Part shown: piece after piece, positions 13,024-24,521 of the stretch
Position numbering within the stretch: position 1 is the stretch's first letter
How the letters are laid out: each line of letters starts with the position of its first letter
From: Ampelomyces quisqualis
Lineage: Eukaryota; Ascomycota; Dothideomycetes; Pleosporales; Phaeosphaeriaceae
Direction of reading: 5' to 3'
DNA length: 64,000 nt
NCBI GenBank assembly: GCA_018398575.1
Contig: JAGTXZ010000014.1
Span: 372,001-436,000 of the forward strand
Position numbers and translations under genes: made by a program
The notes under the pieces: model-generated
Seen by the model: the letters and a program-made list of their open reading frames with translations, nothing else
The model's database searches: none
What the model was told of the DNA's origin: nothing

Positions 13024-14055
13024 GTGGAATCGCTAGATAGTCTTTCATTTAGTGGTGGAGGCGGAGTGCCACAGTTGCATTCGAGCGCCTAGTGTTGCAT
13101 AGATTTCGAAGGCAGGCTTGTTCCATTAGGGGGCACTGGGGGTTATTCTTCATGTAACGTGTTAGCGTACTCCGTAGTCAACGCGAGATTGCGCTATGAT
13201 GTGCTCGTCAGCCCCACCTTGTGCCTACTATGGAGGTTGTTTGCGGAGCGCTCTGTGACGCTTGACTGACTTGGCAGCGCGGTGATTATCTCGCGTGCTG
13301 GAGGCTGAAGCCACAATGCGCGAAGAATTGCAATCATTTCTCAGGATGGGCGGAGGTGGAGAAGGGATGGCGGTCGCGGAGCACCACAAGAAGTCCGAGC
13401 TGCAGCCAAGACGCCACGGGCTGGCGCGAGTCTTGGCGGGGACGCGCCAATCACAGCGTGAGACTAGCAATCCTACGTAAGCAGGGCGTGCCTTAGCGGC
13501 ATGTGAGTATGTCTGCATCCTATTGCGTTCTACGGAGTCTATGCAATCACACTGCACTATGTATAGTTTATAAACTTTGTATACACAGGCCCCCATCGCC
13601 CGAGGGTCATTGGCTAGGATTCCGGCGGAGTGAAACGCCGACGAAAGCCACGTGAGCCTGCGCCCCGGCCCGCAGCCAGAGCGCAACAAACAACCACCGA
13701 CCTCCGCCGTGCCCCCCCTCCTTCTCACACCCTCACCCTCGCGCTCAGCTCACTCTCACTGTCACACTCACGCTCGCTCAGACTCTGACACGCTCTCGCG
13801 TCGAAATACTCTGTTTGGTCCTTGGCCAGCACTGTGCGTCTGCCGTCAGCTCCCACTCTCCCCCTCACGTTTACCCGCCCACTGCCTCCCGCGTAACGCC
13901 CTACGCCTCCCGCGCCCTCCTGCAAGCCGGCTCTTTCCTCCAGCAACCTCTCCTCCACCACTTATCTCAGCTCATCCGCTTATCTCGCTGCTTGTGTCTC
14001 TGCCTGCGTCTGGCCAGTGTCCTGCTTGTGCTTGTTCATGTGAATCACTGCGAAA
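13024..14055. other. Intergenic with pyrimidine-rich promoter tract
   Basis: About 1 kb without a supported gene. The stretch 13690-14010 is strongly C/T-rich on the plus strand, a common look for fungal core promoters and 5' UTRs. It leads into the oxidoreductase ATG at 14056. Confidence 0.5.
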
Positions 14056-15318
14056 ATGGCAGAGAAGAAACAAATTGTCATCCTCGGCGGCTCGTACAGC
14101 GGCGTCTCAACGGCCCACAGCGTCCTCAAGCATGTCTTGCCCAGCCTGCCCGACAGCTCCGCCTACGCAGTCGTCTTGATCAGCGCCTCTTCGCAGTCCA
14201 TGTGCAGGCCTGCCTGTCCACGCGCACTCATCTCTGACGACTACTTCAACCAAGACAAATTATTTGTCAGCATTCCAACGCAGTTCGAGCAGTACAAGTC
14301 CAACTTCCGCTTCATCAATGGAACCGTCACTGAGCTGCAGCACGAGCAACGGACTCTCTCGGTCAGTGTTGCCGGTGCCATCGAGCAGCTGAGCTACTAT
14401 GCCCTCGTCATTGCCACTGGCGCATCGACCTTCTCTCCTCTCTTTGGCTTCAACCGCGACGAGGCCTTTCTTCGTGCAAGCTGGACTGCCTTTCGTGCGG
14501 CACTTCCAGCTGCAAGGAGCATTGTGATTGCCGGCGGTGGTCCTACAGGTGTGGAGACAGCCGGCGAGCTGGGCGAGCACCTAAACGGTCGCGCTGGATG
14601 GTTCAGCTCCACACTGGCAAATCCCAAAGTCGCAGTCACCCTGGTCAGTGCCGGGGACAATCTTCTCCCCAACCTACGCCCAGCCCTCGCCCAAAAAGCC
14701 GAGCGGTATCTTGCCAAGGTGGGGGTCACTGTCGTCAAGAACGCGCGCGTGAAGAATGCGTCTCCAAAGGGTAGTACCGACCAAGAGGGAGGCACATTCA
14801 GTGGTCCAGGCATCGACGATGTCGCTGCCAAAGCGACTCTGAGCCTCGACAACGGCTCCACCATGGACGCGGACCTCTACATCCCCGCCTTTGGCACTCG
14901 ACCAAACACATCTTTTATTAAGTCTTCTTCGCTCTTAGCCTCCGACCGTCGCGTCAAAACCAACGAATCAACACTCCGTGTCGATGCTGCTGGTCCACGC
15001 GTATATGCTGTCGGTGATGTCGGGTCCTACGCCAAACCCGCTATCCACCAGATCCTTGCCGCTATTCCCGTCGTGACCGCCAACATCAAGCGCGATCTCC
15101 TAGCTGATGCAGGACAGACCCCAGCGGGCGAAGACAGGGTCTTCAAGGAAGACACGCGCGAAACGCAAATGGTACCGATTGGCAAGAGTAAAGGCGTAGG
15201 CGCAGCCATGGGCTACAAGCTTCCTAGCTTCATGGTCTGGCTCATCAAGGGTCGCGACTATTGGCTGTGGACGACAGGCAATCTGTGGAGTGGCAAGCAG
15301 TGGGCTAAGGAAGGATGA
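14056..15318 (+). CDS. AIF/FSP1-like FAD-dependent NAD(P)H oxidoreductase
   Basis: A single exon of 420 aa. It belongs to the pyridine nucleotide-disulphide oxidoreductase superfamily, the branch with apoptosis-inducing factor-like (AMID/FSP1) flavoproteins. Seen: an FAD-binding dinucleotide fold at the N terminus (IVILGGSYSG, residues 7-16); a second Rossmann motif for NAD(P)H (IAGGGPTGVETAGELGEHL from about residue 158); the ATG-type linker (VIATGAS); and the late FAD-contact motif VYAVGDVGSY. There is no redox-active CXXXXC pair, so it is not a disulphide reductase. The C terminus (FMVWLIKGRDYWLW) is hydrophobic and could sit on a membrane. The start was chosen because the FAD motif follows at once. 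It may be a tailoring enzyme of the adjacent metabolite cluster or a housekeeping quinone reductase; the sequence does not decide. Confidence 0.9.
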   Translation: MAEKKQIVILGGSYSGVSTAHSVLKHVLPSLPDSSAYAVVLISASSQSMCRPACPRALISDDYFNQDKLFVSIPTQFEQYKSNFRFINGTVTELQHEQRTLSVSVAGAIEQLSYYALVIATGASTFSPLFGFNRDEAFLRASWTAFRAALPAARSIVIAGGGPTGVETAGELGEHLNGRAGWFSSTLANPKVAVTLVSAGDNLLPNLRPALAQKAERYLAKVGVTVVKNARVKNASPKGSTDQEGGTFSGPGIDDVAAKATLSLDNGSTMDADLYIPAFGTRPNTSFIKSSSLLASDRRVKTNESTLRVDAAGPRVYAVGDVGSYAKPAIHQILAAIPVVTANIKRDLLADAGQTPAGEDRVFKEDTRETQMVPIGKSKGVGAAMGYKLPSFMVWLIKGRDYWLWTTGNLWSGKQWAKEG

Positions 15319-15792
15319 AATGGTGTACTAGGCAAGGACGAGATGATTATGCTCGCTGTTCTCTCGTGGAGATTCATGTCTAAGAGATGCGATGATTCCA
15401 AATCCTACTCTGACTGTTCGTTCAATCTACCCATGGTTCACCACCTGTCGACCATTCTCGCTCACGTGGATCTGTGCCCTGAAAATGCAATCTCCCAGCC
15501 TAGCAATGTTTTGCGATCAGATCACTAGAAGTCAGTCAAAATCATAGTCTAGCGTCGTCTGCCGAGGTCAAGGGGCGCAGGGTATGCGATGTCGTGTTAA
15601 TATACCACTAGCCTAACTAGCGCTCTGCGAATCACATGACGACTTATTGCTAAGCCTGATTTCGTTCCGAGAGAGAAGGCGCGTCACGAGCATTCCCCTG
15701 TACCCCGAAAAATATACAAGCCATCCCACCGCCCTTGGAATCTTCCCAGCCCTAGCCTAGCTATTCCAGCCCAAGCGCCCCCCCCCCCCCAT
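15319..15792. other. Intergenic between convergent genes, with a C13 run
   Basis: This region holds the 3' flanks of the oxidoreductase (plus) and the transporter (minus). A homopolymer of 13 C (15778-15790) ends two bases before the transporter stop codon. No gene is visible. Confidence 0.55.
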
Positions 15793-17976
15793 CTACAACG
15801 TCTGCTTCCCCCGCGTCTCAATCGGCAACAAAAGCATGCTGAAAAACGCCGCGATGAACAGCCCCCCCGACGCATAAATCGGGGCTTTGGGATTCGACCC
15901 GCCCGCCTGGATCGCGACGATCGGCGCGCAGAGCCCAGCAAGGCGATTGAGAAAACTCGACATGCCCGTTCCCGTGCCGCGGATGGGCGCGGGGAAGACT
16001 TCGGGGGTGTATGCGTAGCTGGGGCGGGGAGGTTAGCCGGGGGTAATGGTGTGCAGGAAAAGTGAGCGACTTACAGGACGCCGTACATGACGTTTTGGAA
16101 AAACGCTTCCTGGTTCGTGTGTCAGTGTGCGATGGTCGAGAGATGTGAAGAAGGGGGGGGGGGAGGGACAAACCAAACAAGTAAACGCAAGCTGGAAATC
16201 CGAGTCGGAGGAGATGGTGAATAGAAAGACGAATACGCCTGTGATGACTGTGGCGATGGACATGGTTCCTTTGCGGCCAATGTGCTTGATGTCGACGGTG
16301 TAGCACGCGAGTAGACTACCGGGTACGCCGACAATGGCCGAGATGGCGTAGTTGCGGTAGACGGTGGATGTGTCGTTTTCGACACCACCGCCTGAATTAG
16401 CGAGGTATTGGGGCAAGAAGGCGTTGAATAGGGGATACGCTGGTAGGAAGCAAAGTTAGTGTTGATCCTGAAAGCAAATGCACTTGGCGTGCTATAGGGG
16501 TGCGAGGCGTAAAATGGTGGAAAAAAACGTACTAGAACATGTCAGCGATTACATACAAAGTGAGATTGATAGAGGGACTTCATACCCGAGACCAATCGTC
16601 GTCCATTGGAACCATAAAAGACAAGTCGTGATGCCGAGTTTCTGGTCCGCGAAAAGCGCGCTGAAGCGCTTCATGGAGAACCGGCCGAGCGAGCGCTTGA
16701 TGATCTGGAGAGTGGACATTTTGACGTCTTCGCCTGTAGCTTCTGGGTCGCCTCCAACAAAATTGAGAATGTCTTCTGTAAGCCAGGTCGTTGTCTTGTT
16801 GTGTGCTGCAATGCCGTATACGGTCGCTACGGCTTCGGCTTGGCGGCCGCGAGAGAGCAGGAACTTGGGCGATTCGTACAGGTGGAAGAAGAAGAAGCGG
16901 CAGATAAACATGGCGAATGTAATGGCCCCAAGAGTAAGAATGAGATAGCGCCAGCCCATGTTATTCTCCGTGGTGCAGGGCTGGCCGGCGGTACAGGAGA
17001 AGTTGGGAATGTATGCCCATGCGAGAAGAGATGCGATGAGGTTTCCGACGGGCCAGAAAACGGACAACAAGGTCAGGAGGTTTCCAGATGTTTGTGGGAG
17101 GAATTCTAAGAATAGTGCTCCGTCGACTGGCAAGTTGCCGCCGACACCAAGTCCAATGCACGCGTATAGCGCACATGTGCCGATCCAGTTCGGACCGCCG
17201 CCAGACGCGAGACCAAAGACACCAGCGAGGAAGAGAGTGAAGTTAAAGGCTAGTCGGCGACCGAGGACATCAGACGCTGTACCCCAGAACGAGGCGCCAA
17301 TGCAGAGACCGAGGAACAACGCCAGCGTCGTGTATCGAACTTCTGTCTCGCTAATGCCGAATTCAGCAGAGAGCTGAGGCAGTGTGAGAGCAACGCCCTA
17401 TCAACCGTAATGTCAGTGGCTCATTTGCAGTGACGTTCATGCGGCAGATTACGCACCTGAAGCCACAGGTTGTCTGCCATCCAGCCGCCGCCACACAGTG
17501 CAAACAGCTCCCATTGATACTTTCCCATGCCCATGTCTTGCAAAGCCCTGCCCGCTGATTAGCTACAATGAAGCTGTTGTCTTCAGCTTTGTGCGAAAGT
17601 ACCTGTTGATAACTTTCGACTTCCCTATGCGCCACTGTCAGCATAAACTTGCACCGTTCTGCAACTACATCTTACGATCATAAGGAGTGTCTGTATCACT
17701 CGCGGCTACATCAGCTAAAATTTCTGCTTTCAGCGCCTCAAGAGTCATTCCATGGTTAACAATGCCACTGGAAGCATAGCTATCCGGTCGTCGGAGCACA
17801 TCGTCCTTCGGTTCGTCGTCCTTCTCGGGCTTTTCGCGCTCGGCTGCTGCGGTGGGGGCACGCTGATTTGTCGTAAAGGAGGCGCGATGGGGCGCTTGGT
17901 CAAGCGGTTGTAGGACGCCAGGGAATTCTGAGACATCATGGCTCTTGAACGGGTTGACAAATACAGTTCTAGGCAT
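15793..17976 (-). CDS. MFS transporter, SV2/sugar-porter-like
   Basis: Exons on the minus strand are 17976-17676, 17624-17603 (22 nt), 17547-17457, 17397-16557, 16439-16174, 16109-16075 and 16018-15793, about 593 aa. The N-terminal 100 residues are hydrophilic. Then follow MGKYQWELFALCGGGWMADN, the helix 2-3 loop GTASDVLGRRLAF, a central loop (YESPKFLLSRGR), and the second-half signature VFPAPIRGTGTGMSSFLNR. All are typical of a twelve-helix major facilitator of the synaptic-vesicle-2/sugar-porter type at the plasma or organelle membrane. The substrate is unknown. The donor of intron 4 is the least certain junction: I used GTATGT at 16556, which keeps frame. It is convergent with the flavoprotein gene and could export the neighbouring cluster's product, but nothing in the sequence proves this. 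Confidence 0.88.
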
Positions 17977-19095
17977 TTTGGCGCAAGGATGTAGTTGTTG
18001 TGGTCGTATGCGGTGGGTCGTGGGCTAGTGTTGCATGGAAAGTGGTGTTGCGTGGTTCTGTCCTGGGTGCGGTAGGAGAGAAGTTGCAAAGGGATGTATG
18101 TGTCGCTGAGGGTCGAAATGCTTGACGGTAGCTGTCGATGCTGTCTAGCTATTTGTTGAGTCTACACACTTTGTTTCACTCAAGCGAAAAAAAAGGATGC
18201 TAAGAGTTTTGTGAGTCGTGGAGAAGCTTGTATTGGCTTGTCACAGGAAGACAATCGATCTCGGAGCAGCACCCAAGGACTTAAAGATGAAGGTACGGAA
18301 TTGGAGAGACATCATGTTCGAGAAATTCACTACTCATGTAGCCTGTGAGTATCCGTGCGCCATCTTGCCGGGTTAAAATTTGCAACGGGTAGATGATGTG
18401 ATTGTGGAGTCGAGTTACGGTCGATGAGAACGCTAAGGCGGCCGTGCCTCCTAGGTCTAAGCTTTCTTGGCACACTTTCAGTCCGCTTACTGCAAAAATC
18501 GTCTAGTCCGATGTTCTGATATGCTCCGAACCACACGCTAACAGGTCTCAAGAAAATTGGTACACTTCTGTAACGACTAGGCCTGCCGCCTCCCAAGCTT
18601 CTATGCGCGGTGACGTGCTGATTCATGATGTGGCCCAAACTTTTACAGCCGAGCGCGCCCACAACCAGCGATACAAGGTAACAAGTACTCTGCCATCTGG
18701 AGATCTGGATCGCTCTGGAGATCCCCGGCCACCAGCCCATGGTTTCCGGGCTGGCCTGTACTCGGTAAACAATTGAACATTGTCGAGCGTGGCGGTCAAT
18801 ACGTAACAGCCCCACCTTTCATGGCCGACTGTTTTGGTTTTGAACCCCTAATGACAACCAGTGTGGCAGTGCGTGGCTGGTATTCGATGCACATGTTCTG
18901 ACTGGCTCAAGCCTTCGGGGCCGACTCGGGGCCGTGTACGGACTAGCCTAGCTCCTCGCCACGAGTCAGTACGGTAGGAAGACCTCACCAACGTGCACCG
19001 CATGCTGACTCGGACAGCAAAACATGATCGCGAGAAGGAGACTTGAATCACGTCTGCTGAACACTTGAACATGCTCCTCTCATCGACACACGCCC
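17977..19095. other. Intergenic, upstream of the MFS gene
   Basis: About 1.1 kb between the transporter start and the ELP1 stop, both on the minus strand. It contains the transporter promoter and the ELP1 3' UTR. Open frames here lack any motif or splice support, and I see no repeat or mobile element. Confidence 0.5.
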
Positions 19096-22000
19096 TCAAC
19101 TAAGCAAACTCAATCTCGCAAACCCCTTGACGACAGGCGGATCCCTCTTCTTCCCCATCTCCTGCAGACTATCCCAAAGCGTCGCCTCACCTCCCGTCGG
19201 CCTAGGCATCTCGCCATCCACGCCATTTGCTGCACCACCAACACCGCCCTCCGCAGGCGCGTCCGTGGACGGTGCATAAACCTCCTTGACTGCGTCTCTG
19301 CATCGGTCAATGACTTCGCTGACCGAGCTTGACACAGCAGCCGCACGTTCCCTCATCCCGCGCTTCACCAGGCCTTCGATCAAGCGCTCGATTTCGTCCT
19401 GCATGCTGTTGATGCGCTCAATCAGGCGTTCAATGGAGTTTGTTAGATATTCTTCTTCGTAGACGGTACCTTTTTTGCCTCGGGCACGTTTGCGTTCTTC
19501 GCGGCGCTTGTTCTTGCTCGTCTTGCGTGTCGCCTGAGTGTTGACTGTGCCGGTCTGGTTAGTGTAGCGCGTCATGAAGGTACCGCCTGATGTGGTGTCT
19601 GTGGGAGCGAGGGAAATGTTGTCGGGGATGTTGGCGCCGGCGTCGTCCATGCCTTCGTAGAAAGCCATCGGGTCTTCAGCTTTCTTTGTGCGCAGTTCTT
19701 GGAGGCGAGGGACTTGTGCGAGGAGTTGGCTTTTCATGTCTGCGAGGAATTCAGTCATGTCTGCGCTGCGCTCGATGAGCCCGGCATCAATCACTTCGGC
19801 GATGAGATTGGATTGTTGGCGTAGTGTGACGATGCGCACAGCCTCGGCGAAGTGGCAGCCTTTGCAGAGGAGGCGGGCTGCTGCGGCCACGTCGGAGAAG
19901 TAGTCTAGACAGATTGTTGCGGCTGCAACGTGGTCTTTTGACTCCGCGAGATCGTCGCGGAGGGAGGAAGCCAATGTCTCGAGTTCGCTTTGGCCGACAC
20001 CTGCCAGTGTTGCAGAAGAGAGCGCCTCACGCCAGAGATTCGCCGCGCGGTAGCATGGCCATGCATTGGCATGATCCCCAAGGTATTCATACGCTAGCGC
20101 GGCTTCTTTGTGCTTGTTGACGCTCCTGAGATAATCGGCGTAGAGCTGCATAATCTCTTTCAGGTGCGTCGCATCGTATTGATACATGCCCAATGCTTCT
20201 GCATACAGCACATGCTTTTGCACATAATCTTGCACTTCATCGTAAGCTTGAAGTTCGTTGAGGTGCGTCAGTGCTTTGGTACGCCTTCCTAGCTGATCGT
20301 CAATCTGGAATTTGCGACGAAGTGGCGACAAATCTTGGAGGGACTGCAAATGAGGTAGATACTCCCTCGGATCCTACAACAAGGTAAGCGAGGTCGGAAA
20401 GCGATAACGCGGCATTCACCTTTTGGGATTGTTGGGCAATCAGGAGAGTTAGGTCGAGATTGTAAAGACCAAGGGAGGTTTCGTATAATTGGTTGACATC
20501 GGCAAGGAAGCTGATATGCTCTGCAGCTTTATCGGTAAGTGGGTCTCTGGACGCTGCAGTTCAAGTTAGCAACTTCAAAGGTCTGATAACACCATCATGA
20601 TTCACCTTGCAATTTTCCGATCATTTCAAGGCCATTCTCTAAAGCTGGTGGCACTTTGGATACGTGAGCGGTGATGATGTTTTGTAGATGTTCGTCTTTG
20701 TATCTGGACTGCTCGAGTACGGAGAGGAACGCGTCGCAAATGCGGTTGACCTTGCTATCACTCGATTCTTGGGAATGCTTCGGCATGGTAGATAGCTTTT
20801 TTGCCTTGAGGGTCTCTTTGTACATGGTTTCGGAGACATCCTCATTTCTGCGCTCGTTAGTACTTCCCATTTTGAAAGGGCGACGTCTCCTACCGCAATC
20901 CGGAGAGAAGTAAGTCGATATGTTCTATTCGCTTGATTTGAGTGATGACTATATCAACGTTCGAGAGGAAACGATCGGGATCATGATCGTGCAAGATGTT
21001 CATGTCGACCCTTTGATTCCGGCAAGCCAAGAAAGCATCGTAGTATTGTTCCCGCTCGATGCTGCGTCGTATCGCCGCGAGTACTAGCGCTCGAGGATAT
21101 ATGGTTTCTAAATTGCCTCTTGGCATCTGCAAGACCACGGAGTACGTTGTTGGCATGACTGTAACGATCTTTGCGCCTCGTTCGATGCTTCGGCATCGCT
21201 CATCCTTTTGTGGTTCATCAAGTGGTATTTCTAGTTCTGAATTATGTCAGTGTATAAACCCTGATTTCAGGGCCATCTCGACATACCCTCGGCATTTCCG
21301 AGGTGCACAAACTTAAGAAGGTGTTGAGTGGTCGTGAAGATGAGATGGGCTGGAGTGATCGCAAAGGAAGTGCAATTTCGAACTAGAGTTCTTCCGTTCG
21401 CATTGAGAACGCCGCTCTTAGTCAAGCCGAAAACAAGTGTCTGGTCGGGTCAGCAGTTTACTTGTCTTCATCATATCGAGTCACAAACCTGTTCCTCATT
21501 GGTAACAATTTTGAATTCTGGAGCAAATGAAGGAAGCTTGTACGTGAGCGACGTTTGTGGAGGAAGCCCTTCCAGGCTTTCTGCTGTGTTGACCAGATGT
21601 ATGGCTCCGTTCTGAAATTGGATGTAGAGCGAATCGCAATTTATGTCTGAGGTAAGTGAAGAAACACCTTCTGCTTCGACAATTGGTCCGAGAGGGACAA
21701 GTTCCTCGCCTGCATAATTCCACAAGCAGCTCTCGTCCTCGTCCCAGTTGTCTGTCAAACAGAACAACCCCTCGTCACCAACAAAAGCCACGTGACGTGG
21801 GCAGTGGCTTTTTATGGCATCACCTTGCCACAGCAGGACAGGTTTGGGTATAGGCCGCTTACTCAGATCGAGATCGTAGAGCGCAAGATCACAATTGGAT
21901 AGGACAGCTAAGCGACTTCCAGATTTCGAGATCGCGACATCGATAGCCTTGTGCCGAAGTGCTAGTGTGTGGAACGCCATTGGGGGTGGAACATTTGCAA

Positions 22001-23342
22001 TCCTCAATGGTGTAAGTTTCAATGACACTACCTCCAGTTAGTGAAGTATAGAATAAGCTACTCCTAGCGACATACAGCCATCAATTGATGCCACCAATCC
22101 AAAGTCTTCTGGCGGTGCAGTCGAGCCAGCAGCTACAACTGATAGATATTCAAGTATCTGGAGCGCACCTGTAACACGTCAGTCTGAAAGTTGCAACATT
22201 TACCAAAATAACTAACCTGAAGTTGAGGTGGCGAGCGCAAGTGGTCGCTCTGGATGCCACGTGCATTGTGCCATAAGGGAGGCAGGTTCTGGAAACACAA
22301 GTTCTTGTTTCAAGTAATAGTGATAATTGCTCATCGTCCAAAGTTGCACTTTGTCTGGATATGCTACCGATAGAACATTCGAGTCACTGTTCCATTTCAA
22401 TTTCGGACTTGCTCGTAGCTCTTCCAACTCGATCGTGTTGAGACGCAAGTCGAATTGACCATGGCGAAGACCGTTTCGTTCGAAGAAAATTACTTCCACT
22501 TTGTCGCTCGATCGGCGAATACCAGCGATCAGATTTCCAGACGGACGCCAGCTCAGGGCTCCCTCCAGGCCATCCACAGGCTCACTCACGCTATCGAGCT
22601 GTCCCTCTCTAGAGTAGACTCGAATCATGCGGCGTCTTTCTTCCTCGACCTTGTTGATCGCAAAGTAGGCACCATCACCACGCCAACTGATCGTAACAGA
22701 CCGATCATCATAAGCGCTTAGCACGCCTTCGTCGATGGACTCCGGAACGGTTGGGTCCTGCAAGGCCCTAGCTCTTTTGCCCTTGAACTGCGTTTCTTTT
22801 TTGCCCCATCCTACCGACACATGATTCGATACATTGACGTCGTCGACTGTCAATTGGATGCTTGCTATATTCTCGATGTCGCGACTCATCAATAGGAGGG
22901 TATCCGCAAGGGTGGTAATCGCAAGCAGCTCCTCATCAGGCGACCAAGCGGCAGCCGATAACCCAGCATCGACCGAGCCGACAATCTCCACTAACTCTTC
23001 CGTCTGTGACGGATTCTCGCGGACTAGAATTATGTCGCCTCCGGCCAAGATAAGACATGATGTAGTAGAATCTGAAAAGTGGTGAAGGCTGAGTATTGAG
23101 TCATGCGACAGAGAGGGTAAAGGGCAGGGTGCATCCCATGCAGCAATGCTTTCGAGTCGCTCCTCTGTGCCGTTGCGCGAGTAGTGCAGCCTTTTCAGTT
23201 CGATTGTGGCACGTGATTCGGATGGGCCAAAAGCGCATATCAAAGCGCTTGAAGCGGCGTCCCAGGCTGTTGCTGTCAGCGGCAGCGGATTCTGGCCAGA
23301 GAAGCGCAAAAGCGATCTCCCCACGATCTTGAGATTGCGCAT
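19096..23342 (-). CDS. ELP1: Elongator complex subunit Elp1 (IKAP)
   Basis: Exons on the minus strand are 23342-22217, 22168-22076, 22027-21489, 21440-21287, 21236-20894, 20847-20606, 20553-20420 and 20373-19096. All seven introns are 46-52 nt and keep frame; the protein is about 1302 aa, the family's usual size. Elp1 is the largest scaffold of Elongator, which adds the cm5/mcm5 side chain to wobble uridine of cytosolic tRNAs. The start MRNLKIVGRSLLRF matches the conserved N terminus; an upstream in-frame extension was rejected. Visible: N-terminal WD40-type repeats (AAWSPDEELLAI, ISWRGDGAYFAI); the conserved block LVRNCTSF..TPAHLIFTTTQHL; and a C-terminal helical region with YLGDHANAWPCYRAA. 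A lysine/arginine-rich segment, KNKRREERKRARGKKGTVYEEEYL, sits at the position of the tRNA-binding/NLS region. The second WD40 domain and TPR-like part are split over the short middle exons. Confidence 0.96.
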
Positions 23343-23816
23343 AGGTGAGGTCAAGCTCGTCAAAGCATAGGACAAGGTGGAGTGGCTACGCTCAGAATGT
23401 GCGAATTGTTGGTGGTCGAAAATCAAAGATGCCCGCCAAGCATTGCCGCACCATCGTTGGTCGGAGTCAAAACGGCATCAAAGCATCAAAGCCAATACCC
23501 GCAGCACAACATATGATAATCTGCGCAATGCATGTATGATGTGGCCCCTAACCGTAGCCACAGCCGTTATTTCCGTTCATCCCGCTTGTCTGCTGGCTTT
23601 CTTTTTCCTGAACGATGGTGGCCAGCAGCCGACTCTTGGATGTATGACGATCTCTCAGCTTCGCTGTATTCTGGAGCAAGTAAGGCAGCGTGTGGACAGA
23701 CATTAAAATTGATACTGTGGTGTCTAGTGAAGCTGTATGCGGGCCCTCGACCTAATCTACAGATGCTGTGTTCCCCGGGCCCCCGACATGCAAGTCCACG
23801 CCATCCCTCGGTGCGT
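23343..23816. other. Intergenic between COX8 and ELP1
   Basis: A 474 bp stretch holding the ELP1 promoter and the COX8 3' UTR (both genes are on the minus strand). No supported open frame or repeat was seen. Confidence 0.55.
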
Positions 23817-24178
23817 CTACGGCTTGTTCTTCTTCGTTTGCCAGACTGTGACATGAAAGTGATCAGCTCATGCTCACACGGAATGGGGAACGGAGTTAGG
23901 CTCTCACCAGCAAGGGCGAAGGGCAGGCCAAATCCAGTGGCTGTATTGCTGTTAGTTCTACGCAGTCAATGCCTGGCGGTTGGCGAGTCCGAGAGCTTAC
24001 CCATGAAGCCCCAATATTTGAACGCAAAGCCCTTCTTCAGCGGGTCGAATGGCAAGTTGCTGCGGGGGCCCTCGGGGTAGTGGTATGGGCTGGTCATTCG
24101 CGCGCGGGTCGATTGGAAGCCGCGGCGGGCGACGAGAGTTGGGGCCGAAGCGGCGCGGAAGGTAGCACGTGCAAGCAT
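23817..24178 (-). CDS. COX8: Cytochrome c oxidase subunit VIII (COX7c family)
   Basis: Exons on the minus strand are 24178-24001, 23940-23908 and 23845-23817, about 79 aa. This is a small nuclear-encoded subunit of respiratory complex IV in the mitochondrial inner membrane. The N terminus MLARATFRAASAPTLVARRG is a typical amphipathic presequence (Arg-rich, no acid). The mature part has the conserved NLPFDPLKKGFAFKYWGFM, then a single membrane helix (GFGLPFALAVWQT) and a basic tail KKNKP. The two very short last exons (33 and 29 nt) are needed to complete the helix, and both junctions are GT-AG and in frame. It is divergent from MTR4, with 343 bp between the start codons. Confidence 0.93.
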
Positions 24179-24521
24179 CTTGGATCTGTCAGCGGCGAGA
24201 TCAATTGGCGTGCTGAGCGAGGTACTTTGGCTGTGCTGGTGGATGGAGAGTCTGGTGGTGAGGCGGGCGGGCAGCTGGCGGATGTCGGACCACCGTCAAC
24301 CATGTTACCATGGACGCCATGCCAAGGAGCAGGGGTGCCGACGCACGAGCCGTACGAAGGACACTTTTCTGCGATCTCCATCACCATGGCTCGGTCGCGC
24401 GTGCGCTCTGGAGCCTGTACTCGCCACCACCACCCTCGCAGCTCGCAGCAAAAGAGCCCTGTCTCGGCAATCTCCACACACAAGACGGCGAAATAAGCTC
24501 GTGTTCTGGCCACCACCCGGC
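24179..24521. promoter_or_regulatory. Divergent promoter COX8 / MTR4
   Basis: A 343 bp region between the start codons of a mitochondrial subunit gene (minus) and an RNA helicase gene (plus). It must carry both promoters. A longer in-frame N terminus for the helicase is open across it, but ATG 24522 opens the conserved protein. Confidence 0.5.

Noticed and set aside
13228..13728. 166-codon minus-strand frame upstream of the flavoprotein gene
   Set aside because: Arg/Ser/Cys-rich with no motif and no splice support; it lies in a promoter with a C/T-rich tract.
18330..18815. 161-codon minus-strand frame between the transporter and ELP1
   Set aside because: No motif, irregular composition and no supporting introns; likely chance.
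23343..23426. Upstream extension of ELP1
   Set aside because: The frame is open but the conserved N terminus MRNLK begins at 23342; the extra 28 residues match nothing expected for Elp1.
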